A DNA stretch of 64,000 nucleotides from WQUF01 sp031549885 (lineage in GTDB: Bacteria; Bacillota; Clostridia; Clostridiales; Clostridiaceae). Made by a program: the position numbers and the translations under genes. Below, piece by piece: positions 42,733 to 51,312 of this stretch; position 1 is the stretch's first letter, and each line of letters opens with the position of its first letter. Where the stretch lies: assembly GCA_031549885.1 (NCBI GenBank), contig JAVBPD010000031.1:1-64000 (forward strand), in the 5' to 3' direction. Below the pieces are notes generated by a model. The model was given only the letters and a program-made list of their open reading frames with translations. It searched no databases and was not told the DNA's origin.

Positions 42733-44091
42733 ATGTTAATACATAAATTTAAACAAGGGAATGAATATTATGTATTAGACGTTAATACTGGTTCATTACA
42801 TATAATAGATAAATTAATTTATGATATACTAAATGAAAATGGCTTAGAAACAGAGGATGAAGTTGTTAAAAGAATTAACAGTAATTACGATGAAGATGAA
42901 ATAAAAGAAGCCTACGATGAACTTTTGCAATTAATGGATAATAAAGAATTATACACAAAAGATACCTATGAAGAAATTGCCAGAAAGTCCTTGGAAGATA
43001 TCTCTTTTATTAAAGCTCTATGTTTAAATGTAGCTCATGATTGCAATTTAAAATGTACATATTGTTTTGCTGAAGAAGGAGAATATAAAGGTGCAAGATG
43101 CCTTATGACATTTGAAGTGGGAAAAAAAGCCATTGATTTTGTCATTGAAAAAAGCGGCCCTAGAAAAAATATTGAAATTGATTTATTTGGCGGAGAGCCA
43201 CTTATGGTCTTTGATACTGTAAAGAAAATAGTTCAATATGGGAAAGAAGCTGGACTTTTGCACAATAAGAATATCAGATTTACTTTAACCACCAATGCTA
43301 CATTATTAAACGATGAAATTATAGATTTTATAGAAAATAATATTGAAAATATTATTTTAAGTATAGATGGAAGAAAAGAAGTTAATGATAGAATAAGAAA
43401 GAGAGCTGATGGAAAAGGGTCTTATGATATTATTATGCCAAAAATAAAAAAAATGGTTCAAAGAAGAGGAAAAGATAAGCAGTACTATGTAAGGGGAACA
43501 TTTACCACTAAAAATACTGATTTCTTTTACGATGTGATGCATTTAGTCCAAAATGGGTTTAAAGAAATATCTATTGAACCAGTGGTACTTCCTTATGATA
43601 ATGAACTTGCCATTAAATACTCTGATCTTGAAAAAATCTATAATGAATATGATAAGCTTACAGAAGAGATGACAAAGAGATTAAATACAGATGATAAATT
43701 TAAATTTTATCACTTTGCTGTGGATCTAGATGGTGGACCATGCATTTATAAAAGGATATCTGGATGTGGCGCAGGACATGAATATGTTTCAATTACACCA
43801 GAAGGGGACATATATCCATGTCATCAATTCATTGGAAATAAAAAATTTATAATGGGAAATGTCATGGAAGAAACGTTTGATCAAAGTTTAGGAGAAAAGT
43901 TTAAAGAAGCTCATGTATACAATAAACCAAAGTGCAATGAATGCTGGGCTAAATTTTATTGCAGTGGTGGATGTCAAGCAAATAACTATAATTTTAATGA
44001 AGATATACACATACCTTATGATATTGGATGTAAAATGCAAATGAAAAGGATAGAATGTGCATTATCGCTTAAATCTAAAGAGTTAATATAG
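42733..44091 (+). CDS. scfB: SCIFF radical-SAM maturase
   Basis: A 452-residue radical SAM/SPASM enzyme. N-terminal ~90 residues form a PqqD-like peptide-binding (RRE) domain; the SAM cluster motif CNLKCTYC is at residues 104-111; the C-terminal SPASM region has the auxiliary cluster Cys, including CGAGHEYVSITPEGDIYPC and KCNECWAKFYCSGGCQ. It forms sactionine/ranthionine-type thioethers on the SCIFF core. The longer frame from 42682 overlaps the hairpin; the ATG at 42733 has GGAGGA. Confidence 0.94.
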   Translation: MLIHKFKQGNEYYVLDVNTGSLHIIDKLIYDILNENGLETEDEVVKRINSNYDEDEIKEAYDELLQLMDNKELYTKDTYEEIARKSLEDISFIKALCLNVAHDCNLKCTYCFAEEGEYKGARCLMTFEVGKKAIDFVIEKSGPRKNIEIDLFGGEPLMVFDTVKKIVQYGKEAGLLHNKNIRFTLTTNATLLNDEIIDFIENNIENIILSIDGRKEVNDRIRKRADGKGSYDIIMPKIKKMVQRRGKDKQYYVRGTFTTKNTDFFYDVMHLVQNGFKEISIEPVVLPYDNELAIKYSDLEKIYNEYDKLTEEMTKRLNTDDKFKFYHFAVDLDGGPCIYKRISGCGAGHEYVSITPEGDIYPCHQFIGNKKFIMGNVMEETFDQSLGEKFKEAHVYNKPKCNECWAKFYCSGGCQANNYNFNEDIHIPYDIGCKMQMKRIECALSLKSKELI

Positions 44092-44178
44092 CAGTTTATA
44101 TTGACTATAAAAAATAAAAGTAATATAATTTTTTTAGCATGTCGGATTATGATAAAATTTACTAAAGGGAGGATTTAC

Positions 44179-45555
44179 ATGAAAGAAAAGCTAAATTCTG
44201 CAAAGCCAAATCGAGGTAGTCTTGTTTTTTTAATCATATATATTTTATTAGTTATTTTGTTATCTTTTTTAGCTCTTAAAGGTGCAACTGCTTTTGGTTA
44301 TAGATTTTTAACTTTTAGAGAAGCTATAAAGGGAGGAATAGAATTTAAAGGCGGTTCTGGATTTAACGTTCATGTTTCAGGAGTTAAACCTCAAACAGAT
44401 ACTTCAGATAACAGTACAAATGCTTCTGATTCAACAGATACAACTCAAAATACAACTCAAACCGTAGAAACTAAAGCAAATTCAAATGATTTTAACAAGG
44501 CAATAGATATAATAAGCAAAAGATTAAAGAGAATCAATGTAAATACTAATGTTATGGCCGTTGGAGACAGCGATATAAGAGTAGAAACAGGTAACACAGT
44601 AAATGTTAATACATGTAGGCTTTTATCAACAGTTGGATTAATTGAGTTTAAAGATGTGCCTGAAGATACAAGTACAACTCCAGCTAAAGTAATATTAAAC
44701 AGTGATGATATTAAATCATGTGGAGCTTTATACAATCAGCAGTCAAGAAGTTATACATTGCAGTTTACATTTAAAGACAAAGCGAAGCTTAAAACTGTCA
44801 CAACTGAAAATTTAGATAAAAAACTAAATATTTTACTTGATAATAACCAAATAGTAGAGACAACAATATCATCTGTAGTTGATAATGGAGTATTAAATGT
44901 AACTGAGTTTACCAATATTAATCAAATTGAGCTGTTATCTATAATGATAAATGATGGTAAGCTGCCAGTTAGCACTGATATTAGCGGCGTATTTTCATTA
45001 AATGCATCCTTTGGTGCAAATATCGGATCTAAGATTATTATTGCAACACTATGCATTTTAGCTTTGCTTGCAATTGTTTTATTTTTACTCTATAGAGTAT
45101 CTGGTATTATGACATTTATTTCAATAGCTTCCTGGGGACTTATTTGGTCAATTGTTTTTATAAATTTAGGCGAAACATTAAATATAGTCGTATTAATAGG
45201 GATGATTTGCTCATTTTTTGTGGCTATAATAACTAGTTTATATATATTAAATAATTTAAAGATAATTTGTATTGATGATAAAAAGATTATTAATTTTATC
45301 GATATTACATATTCAAATACGAGTAAACAAATTATTTTTGCAAATGTTGGCATAATCATTTTAGGAGTTATAGTATTTTTATTAGGCGGGGCTTCATTTG
45401 AAGGGTTAGCGCTTTCAATTATGCTTGGTTCAACATGTACATTAATTTCAATAATGATTATTACAAGAATTTTATTAAAGCTTTGTGTAAATTCAGGTAT
45501 AGCAAAACAAAGCGAGATGTTTATTGGAGCTAAAGGAGGTATGAAGCTTGAATAA
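44179..45555 (+). CDS. secD: Protein translocase subunit SecD
   Basis: A 458-residue SecD, shorter than E. coli SecD (615). N-terminal TM (~15-38), a periplasmic-type P1 region with GGIEFKGGSGFNVHVSG (diverged D1 motif) then six TM helices in the last 170 residues. An inserted segment near residues 73-107 is a Thr/Asn/Ser/Gln-rich low-complexity linker. SecDF uses the proton-motive force to help complete Sec export. The ATG at 44179 has GGGAGGA. Eight bases overlap with secF. Confidence 0.88.
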   Translation: MKEKLNSAKPNRGSLVFLIIYILLVILLSFLALKGATAFGYRFLTFREAIKGGIEFKGGSGFNVHVSGVKPQTDTSDNSTNASDSTDTTQNTTQTVETKANSNDFNKAIDIISKRLKRINVNTNVMAVGDSDIRVETGNTVNVNTCRLLSTVGLIEFKDVPEDTSTTPAKVILNSDDIKSCGALYNQQSRSYTLQFTFKDKAKLKTVTTENLDKKLNILLDNNQIVETTISSVVDNGVLNVTEFTNINQIELLSIMINDGKLPVSTDISGVFSLNASFGANIGSKIIIATLCILALLAIVLFLLYRVSGIMTFISIASWGLIWSIVFINLGETLNIVVLIGMICSFFVAIITSLYILNNLKIICIDDKKIINFIDITYSNTSKQIIFANVGIIILGVIVFLLGGASFEGLALSIMLGSTCTLISIMIITRILLKLCVNSGIAKQSEMFIGAKGGMKLE

Positions 45556-46417
45556 TTTACTTAAAGTAGTTAAGAATATAAGAAATAAATGGTTTATTAT
45601 TTCAGCAGTTATACTAATTTTAGGAATAGTTATAATACTATTTAAATCAAATAGTTTAACTGGATTAAGACCTTCTGGAGCTATGGTAACAATTACCATG
45701 GAAGAAACAAATTATGATAAAGCTAAATTTTTAGAAAGTGTTAATAAAGTTGATCCAAAAGCAATAATTAACTATATCGACAGTGATAGCAAAGTAGATG
45801 TTGTTACAACTACAAAGGAAAAGGCAGATGGTATTTTTAATCAAGTAAAAACAGATTTCTCACTTAAAGCAGATAAACCAGATGTTTCTGGAGAAATTTT
45901 ATATAAGGCAATTAGTTTTAATATTGAAACATTGTTATCCATAATAGGAGCATGTTTAATTTTTTCATTTGTTGTATTCTGGTTTTTATTGGGATATAAA
46001 TATGCACTATCTAATTTAGCATCAAATATTGTAGTTGTAATTTTAGCCTTAGCTGTTTTTTTGATTTTAAATTTACCGCTTGGAATGCCATTTGCTGCTA
46101 TGATCGTTTTATCAATAATATTGTTATTTTACTTTGATATGACTAATTCAATAATTATGAAGGATCACATTAATAAATTGAAGAAAATTGTTATGGAAGA
46201 TTTAATAGAGCATATGTATGCAATAACATTGCAAACTAATGTTATTGCAAGTATAATTGTTCTATTAAGCCTATTAATTTTGGCTATTATAATTTCATTT
46301 TTGAGAAGATATTCACTTGCAAGTTTTATAGTAATATTCTTATCATTATATTTATCATATTTTCTAACAAGTCCTCTATGGTTAAAGCTTAAAGAGGGTA
46401 AAAAAACCATCAAATAA
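45548..46417 (+). CDS. secF: Protein translocase subunit SecF
   Basis: A 289-residue SecF with six TM segments: N-terminal TM (~14-32), an external region with RPSGAMVTITME, and five TM helices from about 128. TTG start 8 nt before the secD stop, with AAAGGAGG upstream, so synthesis is coupled. The sequence is diverged from typical SecF and key family glycine motifs are only weakly visible; the secD partner and order support the call. Confidence 0.82.
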   Translation: MNNLLKVVKNIRNKWFIISAVILILGIVIILFKSNSLTGLRPSGAMVTITMEETNYDKAKFLESVNKVDPKAIINYIDSDSKVDVVTTTKEKADGIFNQVKTDFSLKADKPDVSGEILYKAISFNIETLLSIIGACLIFSFVVFWFLLGYKYALSNLASNIVVVILALAVFLILNLPLGMPFAAMIVLSIILLFYFDMTNSIIMKDHINKLKKIVMEDLIEHMYAITLQTNVIASIIVLLSLLILAIIISFLRRYSLASFIVIFLSLYLSYFLTSPLWLKLKEGKKTIK

Positions 46418-46486
46418 ATCTAATACTTTTTGTGATAATTAAGTATTTTTATATTATGCTGATGGCTGTACCTCAATTAGATGGTA

Positions 46487-46517
46487 AAAATCAGGGTTTT
46501 TAAGCTCTGATTTTTTA
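46487..46517 (+). terminator. Terminator of secDF
   Basis: AAAATCAG/CTGATTTT stem with a T-rich loop, followed by a T-run. Confidence 0.75.
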
Positions 46518-46577
46518 AATTATGCTATGTGGTTTATTATTTAAGCACTATTATTTATATGGAGGATGAGTGCTACA

Positions 46578-47453
46578 ATGTATTCGCATTTAGAAATGAG
46601 TTTAGTTAAAAATAGAAATATATTTAACCCTTTTTTATTCTCCAATATGAAATCTGCAACAGATATTATTGAAAATAAAATAAATCAAAAGCAAAGAATA
46701 TTAATATATGCTTTTAATGATATGGATTCTGTTTTTTCTGTAGCAATTTTGTTTCTCATGATAAGCTACTTAAATACAGAAGTGGAGTTTATTATACAAG
46801 ATTTATCCTGTGAAGATAAATATTCAAAATTGGAAAATCAAATTGGGTTTTTAGATTGTAGACTTTTAATTTTAATTGGTAATAATTACGATGATTATTA
46901 TATAACAAGAATGAAAATGAATTTAAATATTGATGTTATTTTAATTAACAATGAGCAAAAAAAACATTTTAATGGTAAAATAATCCATATAACGCCATTT
47001 GATGATAATTCTATTTATCCATTTAGAGATTTAAATCTTTTAGTTATTGTTTATAAATTTACTCAAGCAATTTCAAGCAGATACAAAATAAGGGTATATA
47101 AAAAATATTTAGACATACTAGTTTTAAAATTTATATATGATGATAAAGAGCTAAAAGGTGAAAATTTGGAATTATACAATGAGGGTATTAATAAAATTGT
47201 AAAGACAAATAATGTAGGGATACTTTCCATGGTTAAACGAATGGAAATTGATAATATAAATTATGATGCTATTAAAATAATTAGTGAAAGCATATATAGG
47301 TTTTATGATCTAAAGTTTGAAAAGAGCATTGATAAAATTAACAATATTAAGATATTGATTGAACTTTTAACTACAAATTCAAATGATAGAGCTGAACAAA
47401 TAGTCAAATATTTTTATAATTTATGTTTAATTAAAAATAATAAGGAGGATTAA
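46578..47453 (+). CDS. Degenerate RecJ-like DHH protein
   Basis: A 291-residue protein in the exact place of recJ in the secD-secF-recJ-apt-relA order. It follows the N-terminal RecJ layout: RILIYAFNDMDSVFSVAIL sits where RecJ has IYGDYDVDGxTS, INNEQKK where RecJ has TDHHE, IYPFRDLNLLVIVYKFTQAI where RecJ has PFKELAGVGVAFKLLQAL, and YLDILVLKFIYDD...NVGILSMVK follows. The catalytic Asp/His residues are mostly lost and the C-terminal half (OB domain) is absent (RecJ is ~560-800 aa). Thus probably not an active 5'-3' exonuclease. GGAGG lies 12 nt upstream of this ATG; an ATG at 46566 is directly after it. Confidence 0.7.
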   Translation: MYSHLEMSLVKNRNIFNPFLFSNMKSATDIIENKINQKQRILIYAFNDMDSVFSVAILFLMISYLNTEVEFIIQDLSCEDKYSKLENQIGFLDCRLLILIGNNYDDYYITRMKMNLNIDVILINNEQKKHFNGKIIHITPFDDNSIYPFRDLNLLVIVYKFTQAISSRYKIRVYKKYLDILVLKFIYDDKELKGENLELYNEGINKIVKTNNVGILSMVKRMEIDNINYDAIKIISESIYRFYDLKFEKSIDKINNIKILIELLTTNSNDRAEQIVKYFYNLCLIKNNKED

Positions 47454-47454
47454 C

Positions 47455-47973
47455 ATGGATTTAAAAGAAAAAATAAGGGTCATTGAAAACTTTCCTAAGC
47501 AAGGTATTAGTTTTAAGGATATTACTACAATTTTATCAGACAAAGATGCTTTAAAGTATACTATTGATAAATTATGTGAAGAATTAAAAGATAAGGGAAT
47601 AACCATGATAGTTGCACCTGAGTCAAGAGGCTTTATTTATGCAACTCCAATTGCCTATGCTTTAAGTGCAGGGTTTGCTCCTGTAAGAAAAAAAGGCAAG
47701 CTCCCTGCAGAGACAATATCAATTGCTTATGATTTAGAATACGGCAGTGATGAACTTGAAATTCATAAAGATGCTTTTGAAAAAGGTGCAAAAGTTGCTA
47801 TAATTGACGATCTTTTAGCAACAGGAGGAACAATTTTATCTGTGGCAAAGCTAGTTGAAAAGTTAGGTGGAGAAGTTGTATCTGTAGCTTTTCCTATTGA
47901 ATTAACTGGATTAAAAGGAAGAGAAAAATTAGATAAATATAATGTTTTTTCTCTTGTACAGTATGAATTTTAA
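47455..47973 (+). CDS. apt: Adenine phosphoribosyltransferase
   Basis: A 172-residue Apt that salvages adenine to AMP with PRPP. The PRPP loop VAIIDDLLATGGT and the base-binding/loop segment APESRGFIYATPIA with RKKGKLPAET are intact. It starts one base after the degenerate RecJ gene, so it is in the same transcript. Confidence 0.95.
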   Translation: MDLKEKIRVIENFPKQGISFKDITTILSDKDALKYTIDKLCEELKDKGITMIVAPESRGFIYATPIAYALSAGFAPVRKKGKLPAETISIAYDLEYGSDELEIHKDAFEKGAKVAIIDDLLATGGTILSVAKLVEKLGGEVVSVAFPIELTGLKGREKLDKYNVFSLVQYEF

Positions 47974-48066
47974 TGTATAATTATTTTATTAACTATTAAA
48001 TTATTTTATAATTTAATAAAATAAGGTTATCAGAGCAAGCTTTTAATATATCAGGAGTGCAATAAA

Positions 48067-50250
48067 ATGGATGAATATTTAGTTAAGTTATTGGATGTAA
48101 TCGACAAAAATTCTTTAAATGTTGATAAAAAATTTATAGAAGAAGCTTACGCATTTGCAAAAGAGTGCCATAGTGGTCAAAAGCGCGAATCAGGAGAAGA
48201 TTATATTTCTCATCCTGCAGAAGTTGCATGTATTTTGGCTGAAATGAAAATGGACACTTTGTCTATTGCTGCGGGGCTTTTTCATGATGTTTTAGAAGAC
48301 ACTAGTTTCACATATGAAATGTTTGTTCAAAAATTTGGTGTGGAACTTGCAGATATAGTCGATGGCGTAACAAAACTTACTATAATAGAGATGAAAAGTA
48401 AAGAGGAAATGTTTGCCGAAAATGTAAGAAAAATGTTTCTAGCAATGTCTAAAGATATTAGAGTGCTCATTATAAAGCTTGCTGATAGACTTCATAATAT
48501 GAGAACATTAAATTTTAAAAATGAAAAAAAACAAAAAGAAATATCTAGAGAAACTCTTGAAATTTATGCCCCACTTGCTCACAGACTAGGTATGTCAAAA
48601 ATAAAGTGGGAGCTTGAAGATTTATCCCTTAGATATTCAAACCCTGATGCATATTATGAAATCGTGGCAGCCATTCAAGAAAAGAGAGTTGAGCGAGAGC
48701 AATACATTGATTATATAGTTCAAATGTTAAAAGAAAATTTAGACAGCAAAGGTATTCCAAACGATATTGAAGGAAGACCTAAGCATTTTTATTCTATTTA
48801 TAGAAAAATGCATGATAAAAGCAAAACCATAGATCAAATTTTTGACCTTACTGCTATTAGGATCATAGTTAGCACTGTAAATGAATGTTATGCTGTACTT
48901 GGTATTGTACATACAATTTTTAAGCCAATTCCAGGCAGATTTAAAGATTATATAGCAATGCCAAAACCTAATATGTACCAATCCCTTCATTCAACATTAA
49001 TTGGACCTCATGGAAAGACATTTGAAATACAAATTAGGACTTTTGAAATGCATAGAATTGCTGAATATGGAATAGCTGCTCACTGGAAATACAAAGAAGG
49101 AATAGAAGAAAGTGTAGCAGGAGATATAAAGCTTGCATGGATTAGAGAAATACTTGAATGGCAAAATGAGGTAAAAGATTCCAGTGAGTTTATGGAAGGC
49201 TTGAAAAATGATTTAATTACTGATGAGGTTTATCTATTTACACCAAAGGGCTCTGTAATAGATCTTCCATATGGATCTACTCCTATTGATTTTGCATATA
49301 AAATTCACACTGATGTAGGAAATAAATGTGTTGGAGCAAAAGTAGATGGTAAAATGGTGCCTCTTGATTTTAAACTTTCCAATGGTCAAATTGTAGAAAT
49401 ACTAACTTCTAATAATGCAAAAGGTCCGAATATAGATTGGATAAGCGTAGTAAAGAGCAATTCAGCAAAGTCAAAGATCAAAAATTGGTTTAAAAAGCAA
49501 TTAAGAGAAGAAAATATTGTTAAAGGCAAAGAGCTTTTAGAGAGAGAAGCTAAAAAACAAGGTTTTAATTTTGGTGAAGTATTTAAAACTGATATATTTG
49601 AAACAATGATAAAAAAAACAAATATATATAATTTTGATGATCTTTATGCAGCTGTTGGTGTTGGAGATGTTAATGCATCTTCAATTATCACAAAGATTAG
49701 AGATCAGCTTCATCCAAAGCATAAGCAAAGCGATGAAGAGCTTATAAAAGAATTGCAAGAAAAGCTTGAAAAAGAAAAGCTTAAAAAGGTTAAAAAAGGG
49801 AAACCTGGAATTTTAGTTAGAGGAGAACAAAATATACTTGTAAGATTTGCAAAATGCTGTAACCCAGTGCCTGGCGATAAAATTGCAGGTTATATAACTC
49901 AAGGAAGAGGGGTCTCTGTTCACAGGCTCGATTGTCCTAATTTTCAAAATTTAGTAATGCAAGAAGGAAATAAACAAATTGAAGTTGAGTGGATTGGTGG
50001 AAATACAGGTCAATTTACTACTTCTCTTCAAATAAACGGAGAGGATAGAGAGTGGCTTGTTGCTGACATTATGTCAGTTCTCTCAGAACATAAGGTACAC
50101 ATGAATAGCATAAATGCTAAAGTTAATAAGGATGATACAGTAATTATAGCAATTTCTATTAGCGTTCAGAGCATAGATGATGTTAAATTTGTTATTAAGA
50201 AAATAAAAAGATTAAAGTCAGTATCTGATGTATTCAGAACTACAAGTTAA
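48067..50250 (+). CDS. relA: (p)ppGpp synthetase/hydrolase (Rsh)
   Basis: A 727-residue RelA/SpoT homologue with all domains: HD hydrolase (HDVLEDT, His74-Asp75 intact), synthetase (about 240-350, RPKHFYSIYRKM and PKPNMYQSLHSTL), TGS (about 395-460, VYLFTPKGSVIDLPYGST), a zinc-finger-like CCNPVPGD segment, and a C-terminal ACT domain. Having both HD and synthetase motifs, it is bifunctional: stringent response control. Confidence 0.95.
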   Translation: MDEYLVKLLDVIDKNSLNVDKKFIEEAYAFAKECHSGQKRESGEDYISHPAEVACILAEMKMDTLSIAAGLFHDVLEDTSFTYEMFVQKFGVELADIVDGVTKLTIIEMKSKEEMFAENVRKMFLAMSKDIRVLIIKLADRLHNMRTLNFKNEKKQKEISRETLEIYAPLAHRLGMSKIKWELEDLSLRYSNPDAYYEIVAAIQEKRVEREQYIDYIVQMLKENLDSKGIPNDIEGRPKHFYSIYRKMHDKSKTIDQIFDLTAIRIIVSTVNECYAVLGIVHTIFKPIPGRFKDYIAMPKPNMYQSLHSTLIGPHGKTFEIQIRTFEMHRIAEYGIAAHWKYKEGIEESVAGDIKLAWIREILEWQNEVKDSSEFMEGLKNDLITDEVYLFTPKGSVIDLPYGSTPIDFAYKIHTDVGNKCVGAKVDGKMVPLDFKLSNGQIVEILTSNNAKGPNIDWISVVKSNSAKSKIKNWFKKQLREENIVKGKELLEREAKKQGFNFGEVFKTDIFETMIKKTNIYNFDDLYAAVGVGDVNASSIITKIRDQLHPKHKQSDEELIKELQEKLEKEKLKKVKKGKPGILVRGEQNILVRFAKCCNPVPGDKIAGYITQGRGVSVHRLDCPNFQNLVMQEGNKQIEVEWIGGNTGQFTTSLQINGEDREWLVADIMSVLSEHKVHMNSINAKVNKDDTVIIAISISVQSIDDVKFVIKKIKRLKSVSDVFRTTS

Positions 50251-50262
50251 GGAGTGCATAGT

Positions 50263-50712
50263 ATGAGAGCAGTAGTTCAAAGGGTCTTAGAAAGCTCAGT
50301 TAGCACTAATGGGCAAATTATAGGTAAAATTTCTCAAGGGTTTAATGTATTAATTGGAATATGCAATGAAGATACTAATGATGATGTTCTTTACCTTGCT
50401 AAAAAGATTATTAACTTAAGAATTTTTGAAGATGAGGAAGGAAAGATGAATAAATCATTAAAAGATATAAATGGAGAAGTTTTAGTGATTTCACAATTTA
50501 CTCTTTTTGGTGATGCTAGACGAGGCAATAGACCTTCTTTTATAAATGCTAAAAATGGGGATGAAGCAAATAAACTATATGAAAATTTAGTATCTGAATT
50601 AAAAAGAGAGATTGAAGTAGTTCAAACTGGAGAGTTTGGTGCAAATATGAGAGTTGAAATAATTAATGATGGACCAGTAACAATACTACTTGATTCAAAA
50701 AAATTGTTTTGA
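50263..50712 (+). CDS. dtd: D-aminoacyl-tRNA deacylase
   Basis: A 149-residue Dtd: active-site Thr/Ser motif VISQFTLFGDARRGNRPSF and the Gly-cisPro-type NDGPVTILLDS. It hydrolyses D-aminoacyl-tRNAs and removes glycine from misacylated tRNA-Ala. The ATG at 50263 has AAGGAG correctly spaced; the frame from 50254 would start with GTG nearer the ribosome site. Confidence 0.94.
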   Translation: MRAVVQRVLESSVSTNGQIIGKISQGFNVLIGICNEDTNDDVLYLAKKIINLRIFEDEEGKMNKSLKDINGEVLVISQFTLFGDARRGNRPSFINAKNGDEANKLYENLVSELKREIEVVQTGEFGANMRVEIINDGPVTILLDSKKLF

Positions 50713-50721
50713 GGTGTAATT

Positions 50722-51312
50722 ATGATAATTAAAACTTTGCCTATAGGGTTATATACATCAAATTTATATGTGTTGATGGATGAAAAATCTAAAGAAATTG
50801 CTATTATAGATTGTGGAGCAGAAGTATCTAAAATTAAAAGCACCATTGATGATTTAGGCGGAAATTTAAAATATATTTTATTAACTCATGGCCACAATGA
50901 TCACACTGCAGGAGTTAAAAGCGTAAAGAAGGCATTTGATTGCACCTCTATAATGGGAGAAAAAGAAAAGAAGTCTTTAGGAAGATTTAATTTTATGGAT
51001 GAAGTTCCAGTGGATAAATGGGTTAATGAAGGTGATATTATAGAGCTTGGGTCTATAAAAATTTCTGTAATTGAAACTCCTGGGCATACTTTAGGTGGTG
51101 TATGTTATTTAGCTTTGGATGCGTTGTTTAGTGGCGATACTCTTTTTAAGAGAAGCATTGGAAGATGGGACCTTCAAGGAGGAAATCAAGATGTCTTATT
51201 AAATAGCATTAGAGAAAAGCTTTATACATTAAATGATGATATAAAAGTTTATCCTGGGCATGAAGGTTCTACTACTATTGGATACGAAAAGAAAAATAAT
51301 TTCTATGCATAA
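50722..51312 (+). CDS. MBL-fold metallo-hydrolase
   Basis: A 196-residue glyoxalase II-like metallo-beta-lactamase protein: LTHGHNDHTAG metal motif, ETPGHTLGGV, LFSGDTLF, and PGHEGSTTIGYEK. Two zinc/iron ions are expected. It sits between dtd and hemZ in the conserved clostridial order. Substrate unknown; a hydroxyacylglutathione-type thiolester hydrolase is possible but not shown. Eight-base overlap with hemZ. Confidence 0.9.
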   Translation: MIIKTLPIGLYTSNLYVLMDEKSKEIAIIDCGAEVSKIKSTIDDLGGNLKYILLTHGHNDHTAGVKSVKKAFDCTSIMGEKEKKSLGRFNFMDEVPVDKWVNEGDIIELGSIKISVIETPGHTLGGVCYLALDALFSGDTLFKRSIGRWDLQGGNQDVLLNSIREKLYTLNDDIKVYPGHEGSTTIGYEKKNNFYA

